Positions 32,058-40,829 of a DNA stretch of 64,000 bases are shown piece after piece. Position numbers and translations under genes: made by a program. Numbering within the stretch: the stretch's first letter is position 1; each line of letters opens with the position of its first letter. The DNA comes from an uncultured Sphingomonadales bacterium (GTDB lineage: Bacteria > Pseudomonadota > Alphaproteobacteria > Sphingomonadales > Rhodothalassiaceae): contig CANMND010000002.1 in assembly GCA_947499155.1 (NCBI GenBank), positions 1 to 64,000 on the forward strand. The letters run 5' to 3'. A model generated the notes under the pieces. It was not told the DNA's origin. It made no database searches and saw only the letters and a list, made by a program, of their open reading frames with translations.

Positions 32058-32930
32058 ATGAAGCGTGTCGTACGCAAGGCCATTATGCCGGTCGCCGGTC
32101 TGGGAACGCGTTTTTTGCCAGCGACCAAAGCCATGCCAAAGGAAATGCTTCCCGTCGTTGACAAACCAATTATTCAGTATGCCGTTGAAGAGGCGTTCGA
32201 TGCAGGTATCGAGGAGCTAATTCTGGTAACTGGGCGTGGAAAATATCTGTTGGAAGATCATTTTGATCATGCCTTTGAATTGGAATCGACTCTTGTCGAG
32301 CGGGGGAAAGAGAGCGCTCTGGATCTGGTGCGTTCAATCATACCGACTGCTGGACGGATCAGTTATACCCGCCAGCAAAAACCGCTGGGATTAGGCCATG
32401 CCATCTGGTGCGCGCGCAATCTCGTGGGCAACGAACCTTTTGCCATTTTACTCCCTGACGATCTGGTGCAGTCAAAAAGTCCGTGCCTTGCCCAAATGAT
32501 GACGGCTTATGAAAAGACCGGGGGCAATCTGGTGGCAGTAATGGATGTGCCGCGTGAACACACCAATCGATATGGAATTCTGGAAACAGGATCAGTAGAC
32601 GGTGCCTTGTCAGAGGTGCTGGGGCTGGTGGAAAAACCAAATCCAGAAGATGCGCCATCTACACTTTCAATTATCGGACGCTATATTCTCCAGCCAGAAA
32701 TATTCTCTATACTGGATAAGGGTGAGAAAGGCGCAGGGGGGGAGGTCCAACTGACGGATGCCATGGCACATCTGATAGGTAAGCAACCCTTTCATGGCTA
32801 CCGTTTTGAAGGTACACGGTATGACTGTGGTGATAAACTCGGATTTTTGAAAGCAACTGTCGCCTTGGCGCTGGCTCGTGATGATCTGGGACAGGACTTT
32901 GCGGACTATTTGAAAACGCTGAAACTTTAA
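32058..32930 (+). CDS. galU: UTP-glucose-1-phosphate uridylyltransferase GalU
   Basis: This 290-residue nucleotidyltransferase makes UDP-glucose. The nucleotide-binding start is KAIMPVAGLGTRFLPATKAMPKEMLPVVDKP, then ILVTGRGKYLLEDHFD, LLPDDL, and the sugar-site region LVEKPNP with IGRYIL. It precedes ugd by 13 bases on the same strand, so the two form a UDP-glucuronate operon. Confidence 0.96.
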   Translation: MKRVVRKAIMPVAGLGTRFLPATKAMPKEMLPVVDKPIIQYAVEEAFDAGIEELILVTGRGKYLLEDHFDHAFELESTLVERGKESALDLVRSIIPTAGRISYTRQQKPLGLGHAIWCARNLVGNEPFAILLPDDLVQSKSPCLAQMMTAYEKTGGNLVAVMDVPREHTNRYGILETGSVDGALSEVLGLVEKPNPEDAPSTLSIIGRYILQPEIFSILDKGEKGAGGEVQLTDAMAHLIGKQPFHGYRFEGTRYDCGDKLGFLKATVALALARDDLGQDFADYLKTLKL

Positions 32931-32943
32931 AGGGGAATATCAC

Positions 32944-34302
32944 GTGCGTGTCACAGTGGTTGGAACGGGTTATGTGGGATTGGTGTCGGGTGCATGTTTT
33001 TCGGAATTCGGACATCATGTGACATGTGTCGATGTGGATGCGGACAAGATTGCCGCCCTTCGTGAAGGCCGTATTCCCATTTTTGAGCCGGGCCTGGATA
33101 CGCTGGTTGCACGAAATGCAGAAGCAGGGCGCCTTGATTTTACAACAAGGCTTGCAGATTCCGTTGCTGCGTCCGACGCAGTCTTTATTGCTGTGGGCAC
33201 GCCGTCACGACGCGGAGACGGCCATGCCGATTTGTCTTATGTCTATAAGGCTGCAGAAGAAATAGCCGACCTTTTATACGGCTATACAGTGGTAGTGACA
33301 AAATCCACCGTCCCGGTCGGTACCGGCAGCAAGGTCATTGAGATCATGCAAAAGCGTGCTCCAGACAAGGAATGGGATGTGGCGTCCAATCCCGAATTTC
33401 TGCGTGAAGGAGCCGCAATCGAAGATTTTATGCGCCCTGACCGGGTTGTGGTAGGGACAGATTCCGAGCAGGCCAGAACTGTCATGCGTGAGCTTTATCG
33501 CCCACTGTTCTTGAATGAAACGCCAGTGATGTTCACCAGTCTGGAAAGTGCCGAGCTGATAAAATATGCGGCCAATGCTTTTCTTGCCACCAAGATCAGC
33601 TTTATTAACGAGATGGCCGATCTGTGTGAAAAAACAGGAGCCGATGTTCAGGATGTGGCTCGCGGCATGGGGCTTGATAATCGTATAGGACGCAAGTTTC
33701 TCCATGCAGGGCCTGGCTATGGTGGAAGCTGTTTTCCCAAGGATACCCTTGCTTTGCTGCGTACTGCTGAAATGGTGGAGGCCCCATTGCGCATCGTCCA
33801 GGCGACAGTGGATGTAAATGACAATCGCAAACGTGGCATGGCTGGCCGGATCGTAGAGGCACTTGGAGGCTCAGCCAAGGGCAAGCGTGTGGCTGTTCTG
33901 GGGCTTACATTCAAGCCAAATACCGATGATATGCGTGACAGCCCAAGCCTGGATATCATACCGGCTCTATTGACTGCTGGAGCTGAAGTGCACGCTTATG
34001 ATCCAGAAGGCATGGATGAAGCCCGCAAGTTTTTGCCGGATATTACGTACTGCTCTGAGATGTATGAAACCATGGAAGGCGCAGACATTCTGGTCATCAT
34101 CACAGAGTGGAACCAGTTTCGAGCCCTGGACTTCGACCGTGTAGGATCATTGATGAAAAACCGTATATTGGTCGATCTGCGTAATATTTATGGTCGTGGC
34201 GAATCTCAGGCCAAGGGATTTAGCTATATTGGAATAGGTCGCGGTGCTCAAAATCATGGTGTGGAACAAAATGCGACGGTATTGAAGACAGCCAGCATCT
34301 GA
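32944..34302 (+). CDS. ugd: UDP-glucose 6-dehydrogenase
   Basis: A 452-residue enzyme that oxidises UDP-glucose twice to UDP-glucuronate with NAD. The Rossmann start is VTVVGTGYVGLVSGACFSEFGH. The catalytic cysteine is Cys263 in GPGYGGSCFPKDT. The C-terminal UDP-binding domain holds LGLTFKPNTDDMRDSPS. The start is GTG 32944 with AGGGGAA upstream. UDP-glucuronate would feed capsule, exopolysaccharide or glycolipid synthesis; no glycosyltransferases are in this window. Confidence 0.96.
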   Translation: MRVTVVGTGYVGLVSGACFSEFGHHVTCVDVDADKIAALREGRIPIFEPGLDTLVARNAEAGRLDFTTRLADSVAASDAVFIAVGTPSRRGDGHADLSYVYKAAEEIADLLYGYTVVVTKSTVPVGTGSKVIEIMQKRAPDKEWDVASNPEFLREGAAIEDFMRPDRVVVGTDSEQARTVMRELYRPLFLNETPVMFTSLESAELIKYAANAFLATKISFINEMADLCEKTGADVQDVARGMGLDNRIGRKFLHAGPGYGGSCFPKDTLALLRTAEMVEAPLRIVQATVDVNDNRKRGMAGRIVEALGGSAKGKRVAVLGLTFKPNTDDMRDSPSLDIIPALLTAGAEVHAYDPEGMDEARKFLPDITYCSEMYETMEGADILVIITEWNQFRALDFDRVGSLMKNRILVDLRNIYGRGESQAKGFSYIGIGRGAQNHGVEQNATVLKTASI

Positions 34303-34331
34303 CAAACACCTTCTGGCCGTGCAGGTATTAT

Positions 34332-34892
34332 TTAGAGGCGGTTGCCTGATCTTAAGCGCTTTCTTGGCTTCTTGCGATTGTCGATTGACGAGAGAAATTT
34401 ATAGGCGAGATCCTTGTCGTTACGATAAGAGCCCAAGAGGTGACGAGTGATGAGGCGCGCTCCGTGACAGACAGGGCTGTAGTCAGTTGGCTCGGTAAAG
34501 GGTGAATCCATGACTACAGCCAGTCCCATGGGGTCTATTGCACCATTGATCATGTTTGAGACCCGTACAGTCAACGCTTGCTGATTGGTAGTTTTCATCA
34601 CGGCATATTGGATGAGGTGGATCAGTCGGGAGACCCCAAGGATCCGTCCTTTGGGTATAAAAGCGATATGGGCGTCACCGCGCAGATAAGGGTTCTCGGG
34701 GTCCTGTGGTGAACGGAACGGCACGTGGCGCATGATGATCGGCTCGCGATAGCCGGAGACAACATCTGTGTCCCATTGATTGTTGGATATAGAGTTGCTG
34801 AAACGCCGGAAGAGCAGTCCGTCATTATAGCCGTTATCATCATGGTCTGCAGAATTGTGCGGACGGCTAAGGGTTTCCGCATGTCCATACAT
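34332..34892 (-). CDS. Degenerate GTP cyclohydrolase I (FolE)-like protein
   Basis: A 186-residue protein whose middle and C-terminal parts follow the FolE fold: GDAHIAFIPKGRILGVSRLIHLIQYAV, then QQALTVRVSNMINGAIDPMGLAVVMDS. The zinc ligands of FolE are missing. The CEHH motif aligns with IMRH, and the late HxC with PFT. The QER glutamate is also changed (QQA). It is thus unlikely to be an active GTP cyclohydrolase; it may bind a pterin or be a structural paralogue. GGAG lies 7 bases before ATG 34892. It stands alone, convergent with ugd, at the edge of the catabolic island. The assignment is from pattern recall, not a search. Confidence 0.6.
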   Translation of the reverse strand: MYGHAETLSRPHNSADHDDNGYNDGLLFRRFSNSISNNQWDTDVVSGYREPIIMRHVPFRSPQDPENPYLRGDAHIAFIPKGRILGVSRLIHLIQYAVMKTTNQQALTVRVSNMINGAIDPMGLAVVMDSPFTEPTDYSPVCHGARLITRHLLGSYRNDKDLAYKFLSSIDNRKKPRKRLRSGNRL

Positions 34893-35128
34893 GGGCTGTC
34901 TCCGGAGTCATGGTCCTGTATATAAGAGTCACTTTGACGCCAGATGTTCCCGAGTTTTTAGCCAGACGATCAACGCTGAGGCAAAACCTGGATTTTACGA
35001 AAGCTCTATTGACCGGAATGATATGGTCACTCCAGTCAATAAGCGTATTTGAATAATGCAAGATGTGTAAGGGTTAAAGGCGGCGCGCGACAGACTTTTC
35101 CCTTACAGGTCTGCCTGGTATTCGATGC

Positions 35129-36262
35129 TCAGCCGAGCAGGTCCTTATTGGCCCGCAATCCCCCCAAAAGGGCGTCAATATCTTCATGTGAGTTATAAAA
35201 GTGAGGGGAGACCCGCAGATTGCCGTCACGGCATGACGTTATAATGTCATGTTCAGCAAGACGGGCGACGAGTGCGTGCTCATCAGTAGATTTAATAGCG
35301 ATCATAGCACCATGAAGCGTTGGGTCCTCTGGCGTCATTAAAGTGCCGCCCAGGGCTTTTACTTCTTCCTTAAAACGCGCGGTCAGGCAACGTACGTGGG
35401 CCTGAATTGCAGAAACGCCAATCTCAAGAATCATGGAAAGGCCCGCTTCTGCTGCGTAAAGTGCGGGAACAGGCGGCGTGCCGCTTTCAAAGCGGCGGGC
35501 GGAATTTGATGGCTTGTGATGGTGCATGTCCATGGCGTTCACATCTTCCTGGGCGAACCAGCCTGTCGCATAGGGATCAAGCTTTTTAACAAGATCGTCA
35601 CGGACATAGAGATACCCGACGCCGCCGCTGGCCAGTAGATATTTGAGAGCGCCACCCACCATGATATCCACATCAAGCGCTTTGACATCAATAGGAACTG
35701 CGCCAAGTGCTTGCGATGAATCAAGCATGACAATGGCACCTTTGTCATGAGCCAGGCGGATGATCTTTTCCACTTCGTTCATGGCGCCATTGCGGTAGCA
35801 GACATGGCTGATGGCAACGACAGCGGTTTTGTCGTCGATCAGGCGTTCATACTGTTCAAAAGGAATATAGGGGCCGTCCTGCTTTGCAGTGGCCACTTCA
35901 TATCCACGTCCTTTCTGGGCATGCCAGATTTGGCCCATGGTCGGAAATTCAAAATCGCTCAAAACAATTTTGTTGCGTCCATCTTTTGGGGCCATGGCAC
36001 TGATGACGGAATTCAGCCCGGCTGATGCAGATGTGGTGACAGCAATTTCATCGGGTGAAGCATTGACCAGTTGGGCGAACAAGGCTCGCACACTTTCGTT
36101 CTTGCCCACAAACTGCTCCCAATCGGCACCTTTTTGAAAACGAGTGTTGAGATAGGCCTGATAAGAGGCGGCAACCTCATTGGACAGCGCACCATAAGAG
36201 CAACTGTTGATATAGGTCTTGCTCTCAAAAATAGGGAACTTTGCACGGTGTGCAGACAGCAT
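35129..36262 (-). CDS. Class V PLP-dependent enzyme (kynureninase/cysteine desulfurase-like)
   Basis: This 377-residue fold-type I PLP enzyme has PLP-phosphate contacts in TTSASAGLN, the PLP-nitrogen Asp in VMLDSSQALG, and the Schiff-base Lys near residue 206 in VGGALKYLLASGGVGYLYV. The segment GWFAQEDVNAMDMHHH...ARRFESGTPPVPALYAAEAGLSMI resembles both kynureninases and the isopenicillin-epimerase/desulfurase branch. The real reaction is unclear; kynurenine cleavage to anthranilate would fit the island. GGAG precedes ATG 36262. It starts 16 bases after the transporter gene stop, so the two form an operon. Confidence 0.78.
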   Translation of the reverse strand: MLSAHRAKFPIFESKTYINSCSYGALSNEVAASYQAYLNTRFQKGADWEQFVGKNESVRALFAQLVNASPDEIAVTTSASAGLNSVISAMAPKDGRNKIVLSDFEFPTMGQIWHAQKGRGYEVATAKQDGPYIPFEQYERLIDDKTAVVAISHVCYRNGAMNEVEKIIRLAHDKGAIVMLDSSQALGAVPIDVKALDVDIMVGGALKYLLASGGVGYLYVRDDLVKKLDPYATGWFAQEDVNAMDMHHHKPSNSARRFESGTPPVPALYAAEAGLSMILEIGVSAIQAHVRCLTARFKEEVKALGGTLMTPEDPTLHGAMIAIKSTDEHALVARLAEHDIITSCRDGNLRVSPHFYNSHEDIDALLGGLRANKDLLG

Positions 36263-36278
36263 GATGGGTCTCCGGTAT

Positions 36279-37646
36279 TCAACCAATTATGATGATCAAT
36301 AGAATGGCAATCGGCGCAACGATGCGAAGCATGAACCGCCAGACTGTGATCAGGGTTTCAGGCTGGGACAGTTCATTGGCTACAATTACCTTTGGAATGG
36401 CCCAGCCGACAAATAGTGCGATCAATAGTCCGTTAATCGGTAAAAGCAGACTGGCAATGCCGTAATCCAGTATGGTGAACATGTTGCGTTCTTCCCAGCC
36501 GGGGATAAACGACAGCGGATAAACGGTCGCCCAGTTATTAAATGAAAGGGCAGCCGCTACACCGACAAACCAGGCACCAACTCCAGCCACAACAGCCGCA
36601 ATGCGCCTTTTAAGGCCGCGGCCTTCAAGCCAGGATACCACTGGCTCAATGGTCGCGACACCTGTGGTGAATGCGGCAAAAAACAGCAGGATAAAGAATG
36701 CACCACCAATTATATAGCCGCCTGTCATTTGGCCGAAAGCTGTGGGCAGTGCAACAAAAACCAGGCCTTCTCCACCAGTAGTCTCAAGACCGAACGCAAA
36801 GACGATAGGGAAGATGGCAAGTCCTGCCAGCAGTGCTACCGAAGTATCAGCAATACAGATCTGAGCTGCAGATACTGGGAGATTGTCCTTTTTGTCGAGA
36901 TAGGCGCCAAAGGTCATCAGGGCACCAATACCAACCGCTAGCGAAAAGAAGGCTTGTCCGACTGCCGCAAGAACACTGTCCCAGGTCAACTCTGACCATT
37001 CTGGATAGAGCAGAAAGGAGAGACCTTTCATGAAATCGCCTACGAACATGGCATAAATAACAAGGAAAAACAAAAGCACGAACAGGGCCGGCATCATATA
37101 TTTAGCGACCCGCTCAATGCCAGAGCGAATGTCATGAGCAACGACAAACACAACAGACAGCATGAATAAACCATGCATAAGCAAAAGACGCCCAGGAGAG
37201 GCGAGCATGGAGTCAAACCGCTCCTGATATTGAATGGGGTTCTCATAGCCGAAACCACCGGTCGCAAGGAAGGACAGGGTATAATCCATTACCCAGCCAG
37301 CTACGACACTGTAATAACCAATGCCGACAAAGGGGATGAAAATGCTCAGCACCCCGATGATCCGCCAGATTTTCCCCGCTTTGGCTTCGTCGGAGACACG
37401 CCGCACGGACAAGGCAGCATCGGCCCTGCCTCTACGTCCCACTGTTAGCTCAGCCAACATGATCGGATAGCCAAAACACAAAACAGCGGCAAGATAGACC
37501 AGAACGAATGCACCACCGCCATTTTCAGCAGCAAGAAATGGAAATCGCCATAAATTCCCAAGACCGACGGCGGCTCCAGCTGCGGCCATGACAAACGTCA
37601 TACGCGACGACCATCGTGCCTCTCCTATTTGCGATCCATTGGACAT
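36279..37646 (-). CDS. Sodium-dependent transporter of the NSS family (TnaT-like)
   Basis: A 455-residue LeuT-fold symporter with about 11-12 membrane helices. The family start is ARWSSRMTFVMAAAGAAVGLGNLWRFPFLAAENGGGAFVLVYL, which holds the helix-1 sodium and substrate site. GYPIMLAELTVGRRGR and the helix-6 segment QAFFSLAVGIGALMTFGAYL are also typical. Bacterial NSS proteins import amino acids, including tryptophan (TnaT) and leucine (LeuT), with sodium. Its pairing with the PLP enzyme suggests import of an amino acid such as tryptophan or kynurenine. The conserved operator found elsewhere in the island is not seen in front of it. Confidence 0.88.
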   Translation of the reverse strand: MSNGSQIGEARWSSRMTFVMAAAGAAVGLGNLWRFPFLAAENGGGAFVLVYLAAVLCFGYPIMLAELTVGRRGRADAALSVRRVSDEAKAGKIWRIIGVLSIFIPFVGIGYYSVVAGWVMDYTLSFLATGGFGYENPIQYQERFDSMLASPGRLLLMHGLFMLSVVFVVAHDIRSGIERVAKYMMPALFVLLFFLVIYAMFVGDFMKGLSFLLYPEWSELTWDSVLAAVGQAFFSLAVGIGALMTFGAYLDKKDNLPVSAAQICIADTSVALLAGLAIFPIVFAFGLETTGGEGLVFVALPTAFGQMTGGYIIGGAFFILLFFAAFTTGVATIEPVVSWLEGRGLKRRIAAVVAGVGAWFVGVAAALSFNNWATVYPLSFIPGWEERNMFTILDYGIASLLLPINGLLIALFVGWAIPKVIVANELSQPETLITVWRFMLRIVAPIAILLIIIIG

Positions 37647-37833
37647 GTCAGCTCCCTATTGCTGTTTTGTGCCATGTTATTTTTTATGGCGTGGTACCGG
37701 ATTGCCATATTACTTTTTGATTTTTGAACTGTGTTCCGGGGTGTTGTCAGGATAGAGGTCACATACTTGTTGAAATAGTAAAACACTTATATCGCGTAAT
37801 ATTCAGTATTGTCATACGCTTTAAGAGGTAATC

Positions 37834-37870
37834 GCGCCCGCTCCTCATGGGGGAAGGAGCGGGCGCTTTT
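37834..37870. terminator. Strong hairpin after the TonB receptor gene
   Basis: A perfect 12-bp stem GCGCCCGCTCCT / AGGAGCGGGCGC with a 9-nt loop is followed by TTTT on the plus strand. It lies just beyond the minus-strand receptor gene, so it probably ends that transcript, although the T-run favours plus-strand reading. Confidence 0.6.
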
Positions 37871-37891
37871 CCGACCCGCGCATGGTGCGGA

Positions 37892-40222
37892 TCAGAACCT
37901 GTATCCCGCGCGTGCGCCAATAGTCAGGGGGCGTACGGTGATCCGTGACAGTGGATCCTGAGCGGTGTTGATCGCATCTATTTGCGCTCGTGTGTCAAAC
38001 AGGTTTTTTGCGTACACGAACAGATCCCAATGATCATTCTCAATGCCAGCTTTCAAATTGACGAGCGTGTAGCTCTTGAGCGGCACATTGAACGGGCTTG
38101 TGCGGCGAAGCTCTGTAGTCGTGCCACCGCGATGGCTGATATCAATGCGGAAGAGGCCATCAAAATCCGATGTAACGGCCCATCTGTATTGCGAAGAGGC
38201 AAAGCCCTGGAACTTTGGAACGTTGGGCAGCCTGTCGCCTTTCAGGCCGGCATTGGGATCAAATCCAGGGCTGGAAGGGTTAGCCAAGGGCTGGTCTTCC
38301 GTGATGCGGGCATGTTGCCATGATCCACCGAAAGTAAAATCAAGGCCCGCAGCGGGGCGCAAGGTAAGATCAAGCTCTATGCCCTCAATTTTTGCTTTTC
38401 CGGCATTGGTGATAATGGGAAAGGCACCTGATGGATCAAAGCCTTCAACCTGAATATCATTCCATAAAATGATATAGCCAGCGGTGTTGAAGACGACACG
38501 GTTGTCAAGAAATGCGCCTTTCCAGCCGATTTCATAGTTCCACAGATTGTCTGGATCAAAGCCTTCAGGCACCGGGGCGCCGGTAGGATTAATGGCGGCG
38601 TCGTTGGTGCCTCCGACGCGGAAGCCTTCGGATGCTGTGAAATAAACCAGATGATCGTCAGTTACCTGATATGAGGCATTACCCTTGATCTGAAAACTGT
38701 CGGATCCTGAGGAGATATTCAAGGCACGAGTTGAGGTGTTAAAGCCCACGAACGGCTTTGTTTCCAACCCACTGGATTTGATACTGTAATTGAAATAACG
38801 ACCACCGAAGTTCAAGGCCAGTTTTTCTGTGACATCCCAGGTGATTTCACCAAAAATGGCTTGCTGCTTGAGTTTGTCGTCTTTGATGCGTCCGAAAATG
38901 GCAGCATTTTCCGGGCCGTCAATGAAGAAGTCCTTGGTTATATCAAAAGGTCCGACAGGTCGGCCAAGATCATTAACTGCGGAGACTTCATTGACGAAGC
39001 TCTTGTCTTCACTTGAGGCGAAACCACCAATGACGAAATTGACGGGGCCCCTGAGGTCAGACGCAAAGCGGAGCTCATGTGACCAGACCTCACGACTTTG
39101 TGGTTCAAAAGTCAGAGCTTTTGCAGGCGCACCAAAAAATAAAACGATCGGCGTAGAATCAAACCGGAAATCAATATCGCGCTTAAAGAAGTTGGATGTG
39201 GCGGAAATAGTGCCCACTCCCACATCATATTGTCCTTTAAGGCCGTAAAGCTCCAGTGATTCATCCCAATCGTTGACGGTAAAGTCCTGATTGGTCAATT
39301 CGCCAAGTTCCGGCGCACCAAAGCCATAAGTATCCAAATTCTGACGGTAGCCTGGCTGATACTCTGTGGAAAAACGTGAGCTGCCCCCGACTTTCCGGTT
39401 TTGGATCAAGGCTGATGCACCAAACTCCAGCTTTTCTGTGGGAAGCCAGCGCAGTGCAAGGCGAATGCCTTCAACATTATTGGTATTAATGTTCTTCTGG
39501 TTGAGGCGAACATTGTCGATAAAGCCCGATTCGTCCGTGATCCAGCCAACAGCACGCAGAGCGAGCTTGTTTTCAACGATTGGCATGTTGAACATGGCGT
39601 TGGTACGGAAATTTGTGCCGCCTTTTTTCGTGCCGGATACTTCACCGGCCACGGAAAAGTCGATGGCCGTAGGGTCAGGTTCGTTTGGAATGAATCGGAT
39701 GGTGCCACTCATGGAGCTTGCACCATAAAGTGTACCTTGCGGGCCCTTCAGCACTTCAATACGAGCAAGATCGTGCAATTCAATATCAGCCTGGCGACCG
39801 CCGCCATCTTGCTTGTTGCGTGCGGTAATCACTGCTTCGTCATAGTAGACACCAACCGTGGCTGTGCCGGAGCTGTTAACTCCACGGATGATGTACTCCT
39901 TGTCACCTGGTCCCAGATCCTGGAATTGAAGACTGGGTACCAGTCCTGCAAGATCGGAAAATTCCACGGCCATTGTGTCTTTAATAGCACTGCCAGTGAT
40001 GGCCTGAATCGCGCCCGGAACGTCTTGCACTCTTTGTGCACCACGTTTAGTTGCAGTAACGGTGATTTCCTCAATATTTCTGTATGAGTCAGAAGAGCGT
40101 GTTTGCGTGCTATCCTGCGCTATGGCCGGTGCTGACATTAGGCAAGTCAGCACCGCCAACCTGCTGATTCCGGGTAGATTTTTGTGTCGGAAGCGCGGGT
40201 TTTTATTTTTGATATTAGACAT
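37892..40222 (-). CDS. TonB-dependent outer membrane receptor
   Basis: A 776-residue receptor with a signal peptide (LAVLTCLMSAPAIA) and a plug domain starting EEITVTATKRGAQRVQDVPGAIQAITGSAI, followed by the 22-strand barrel ending in the usual terminal Phe (GARAGYRF). Plug motifs EYIIRGVNSSGTATVGVYYDEA and RIEVLKGPQGTLYGASSMSGTIRFIPN are intact. GGGGAGG lies just before ATG 40222. It probably imports the nutrient that the island breaks down, since the shared operator-like dyad lies in its promoter. No siderophore genes are nearby. The ligand cannot be read from sequence. Confidence 0.92.
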   Translation of the reverse strand: MSNIKNKNPRFRHKNLPGISRLAVLTCLMSAPAIAQDSTQTRSSDSYRNIEEITVTATKRGAQRVQDVPGAIQAITGSAIKDTMAVEFSDLAGLVPSLQFQDLGPGDKEYIIRGVNSSGTATVGVYYDEAVITARNKQDGGGRQADIELHDLARIEVLKGPQGTLYGASSMSGTIRFIPNEPDPTAIDFSVAGEVSGTKKGGTNFRTNAMFNMPIVENKLALRAVGWITDESGFIDNVRLNQKNINTNNVEGIRLALRWLPTEKLEFGASALIQNRKVGGSSRFSTEYQPGYRQNLDTYGFGAPELGELTNQDFTVNDWDESLELYGLKGQYDVGVGTISATSNFFKRDIDFRFDSTPIVLFFGAPAKALTFEPQSREVWSHELRFASDLRGPVNFVIGGFASSEDKSFVNEVSAVNDLGRPVGPFDITKDFFIDGPENAAIFGRIKDDKLKQQAIFGEITWDVTEKLALNFGGRYFNYSIKSSGLETKPFVGFNTSTRALNISSGSDSFQIKGNASYQVTDDHLVYFTASEGFRVGGTNDAAINPTGAPVPEGFDPDNLWNYEIGWKGAFLDNRVVFNTAGYIILWNDIQVEGFDPSGAFPIITNAGKAKIEGIELDLTLRPAAGLDFTFGGSWQHARITEDQPLANPSSPGFDPNAGLKGDRLPNVPKFQGFASSQYRWAVTSDFDGLFRIDISHRGGTTTELRRTSPFNVPLKSYTLVNLKAGIENDHWDLFVYAKNLFDTRAQIDAINTAQDPLSRITVRPLTIGARAGYRF

Positions 40223-40247
40223 GATTCCTCCCCAGGATATTTTCACG

Positions 40248-40269
40248 CTTAAACAGTTTAAGCCTAAAA
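40248..40269. promoter_or_regulatory. Operator-like dyad, receptor promoter (site A)
   Basis: A perfect palindrome CTTAAAC-A-GTTTAAG overlaps GTTTAAGCCTAAAA, which shares the 14-base form GTTTWAGCCTAAAM with site B2. It sits 26-47 bases before the receptor start. Confidence 0.5.
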
Positions 40270-40321
40270 TGAAAAATTATCAAATCACATCACACACCAG
40301 AGAGTGCCAGAGCCGCAGACT

Positions 40322-40711
40322 TTAGTCGGGGATGACGGCTGTTGTTTCGATTTCAATCAGCGCTTCGGGTTCAACAAGCCCAGCCACTTGTACGGCAGCC
40401 ATGGTTGGATAGTTTGCGCCGATTAATTCACGATAAACCGCGCCGATGTCACTTAAGGAGGCGCGATAGGCTTCCAAGTCCGTGATGTACCATGTCATAC
40501 GCACGATATGCTCAGGACCTGCACCGCCAGCTTTGAGGATGGCGAGTGTGTTTTCGATAATCTGGCGGAACTGCCCGCCAAAACCCTCGGCAAACTTTCC
40601 ATTCTGGTCCCAGCCTACCTGACCAGCTACATAAATATGTTGGCCACGTACGGAAATGCCGTTTGAATAACCCTTTGGTCGTTCCCATCCCTCGGGCAGA
40701 AGTATAGTCAT
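40322..40711 (-). CDS. RidA/YjgF family enamine or imine deaminase
   Basis: A 129-residue RidA-type protein. The trimeric fold is marked by GYSNGISVRGQHIYVAGQVGWDQNGKF, the helix QFRQIIENTLAILKAGGAGPEHIVRMTWYITD, and the C-terminal VEPEALIEIETTAVI. The classical active-site Arg is replaced in the local context RELIGANYPTMAAVQVAGLVEPEALIEIE, where the usual RxxV is QVAGLV, so canonical 2-aminoacrylate activity is doubtful. In this island it could hydrolyse the enamine made when 2-aminobenzoyl-CoA is dearomatised. It is divergent from the flavin oxidoreductase gene across a 118-base region with two operator-like dyads. Confidence 0.85.
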   Translation of the reverse strand: MTILLPEGWERPKGYSNGISVRGQHIYVAGQVGWDQNGKFAEGFGGQFRQIIENTLAILKAGGAGPEHIVRMTWYITDLEAYRASLSDIGAVYRELIGANYPTMAAVQVAGLVEPEALIEIETTAVIPD

Positions 40712-40786
40712 CAGCAAAGTCTCCCTCACTTGCACAGCATGGATTTACAAAAACAGTGGGCTCCCGGATATGCGGTTGAGCCAAAA

Positions 40787-40801
40787 GTTTTATGTTTAAA
40801 G
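40787..40801. promoter_or_regulatory. Operator-like dyad between ridA-like and OYE-like genes (site B1)
   Basis: GTTTTATGTTTAAAG fits the 15-base consensus GYTTTA-N2-TYTAAAR shared with sites C, D and E. Confidence 0.5.
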
Positions 40802-40808
40802 CAAATTT

Positions 40809-40822
40809 GTTTTAGCCTAAAC
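40809..40822. promoter_or_regulatory. Operator-like dyad immediately before the OYE-like start (site B2)
   Basis: GTTTTAGCCTAAAC is near-palindromic and ends 7 bases before ATG 40830. It leaves no room for a normal ribosome site, so binding here could block both transcription and initiation, or the message may be nearly leaderless. Confidence 0.5.
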
Positions 40823-40829
40823 TCCAGTT

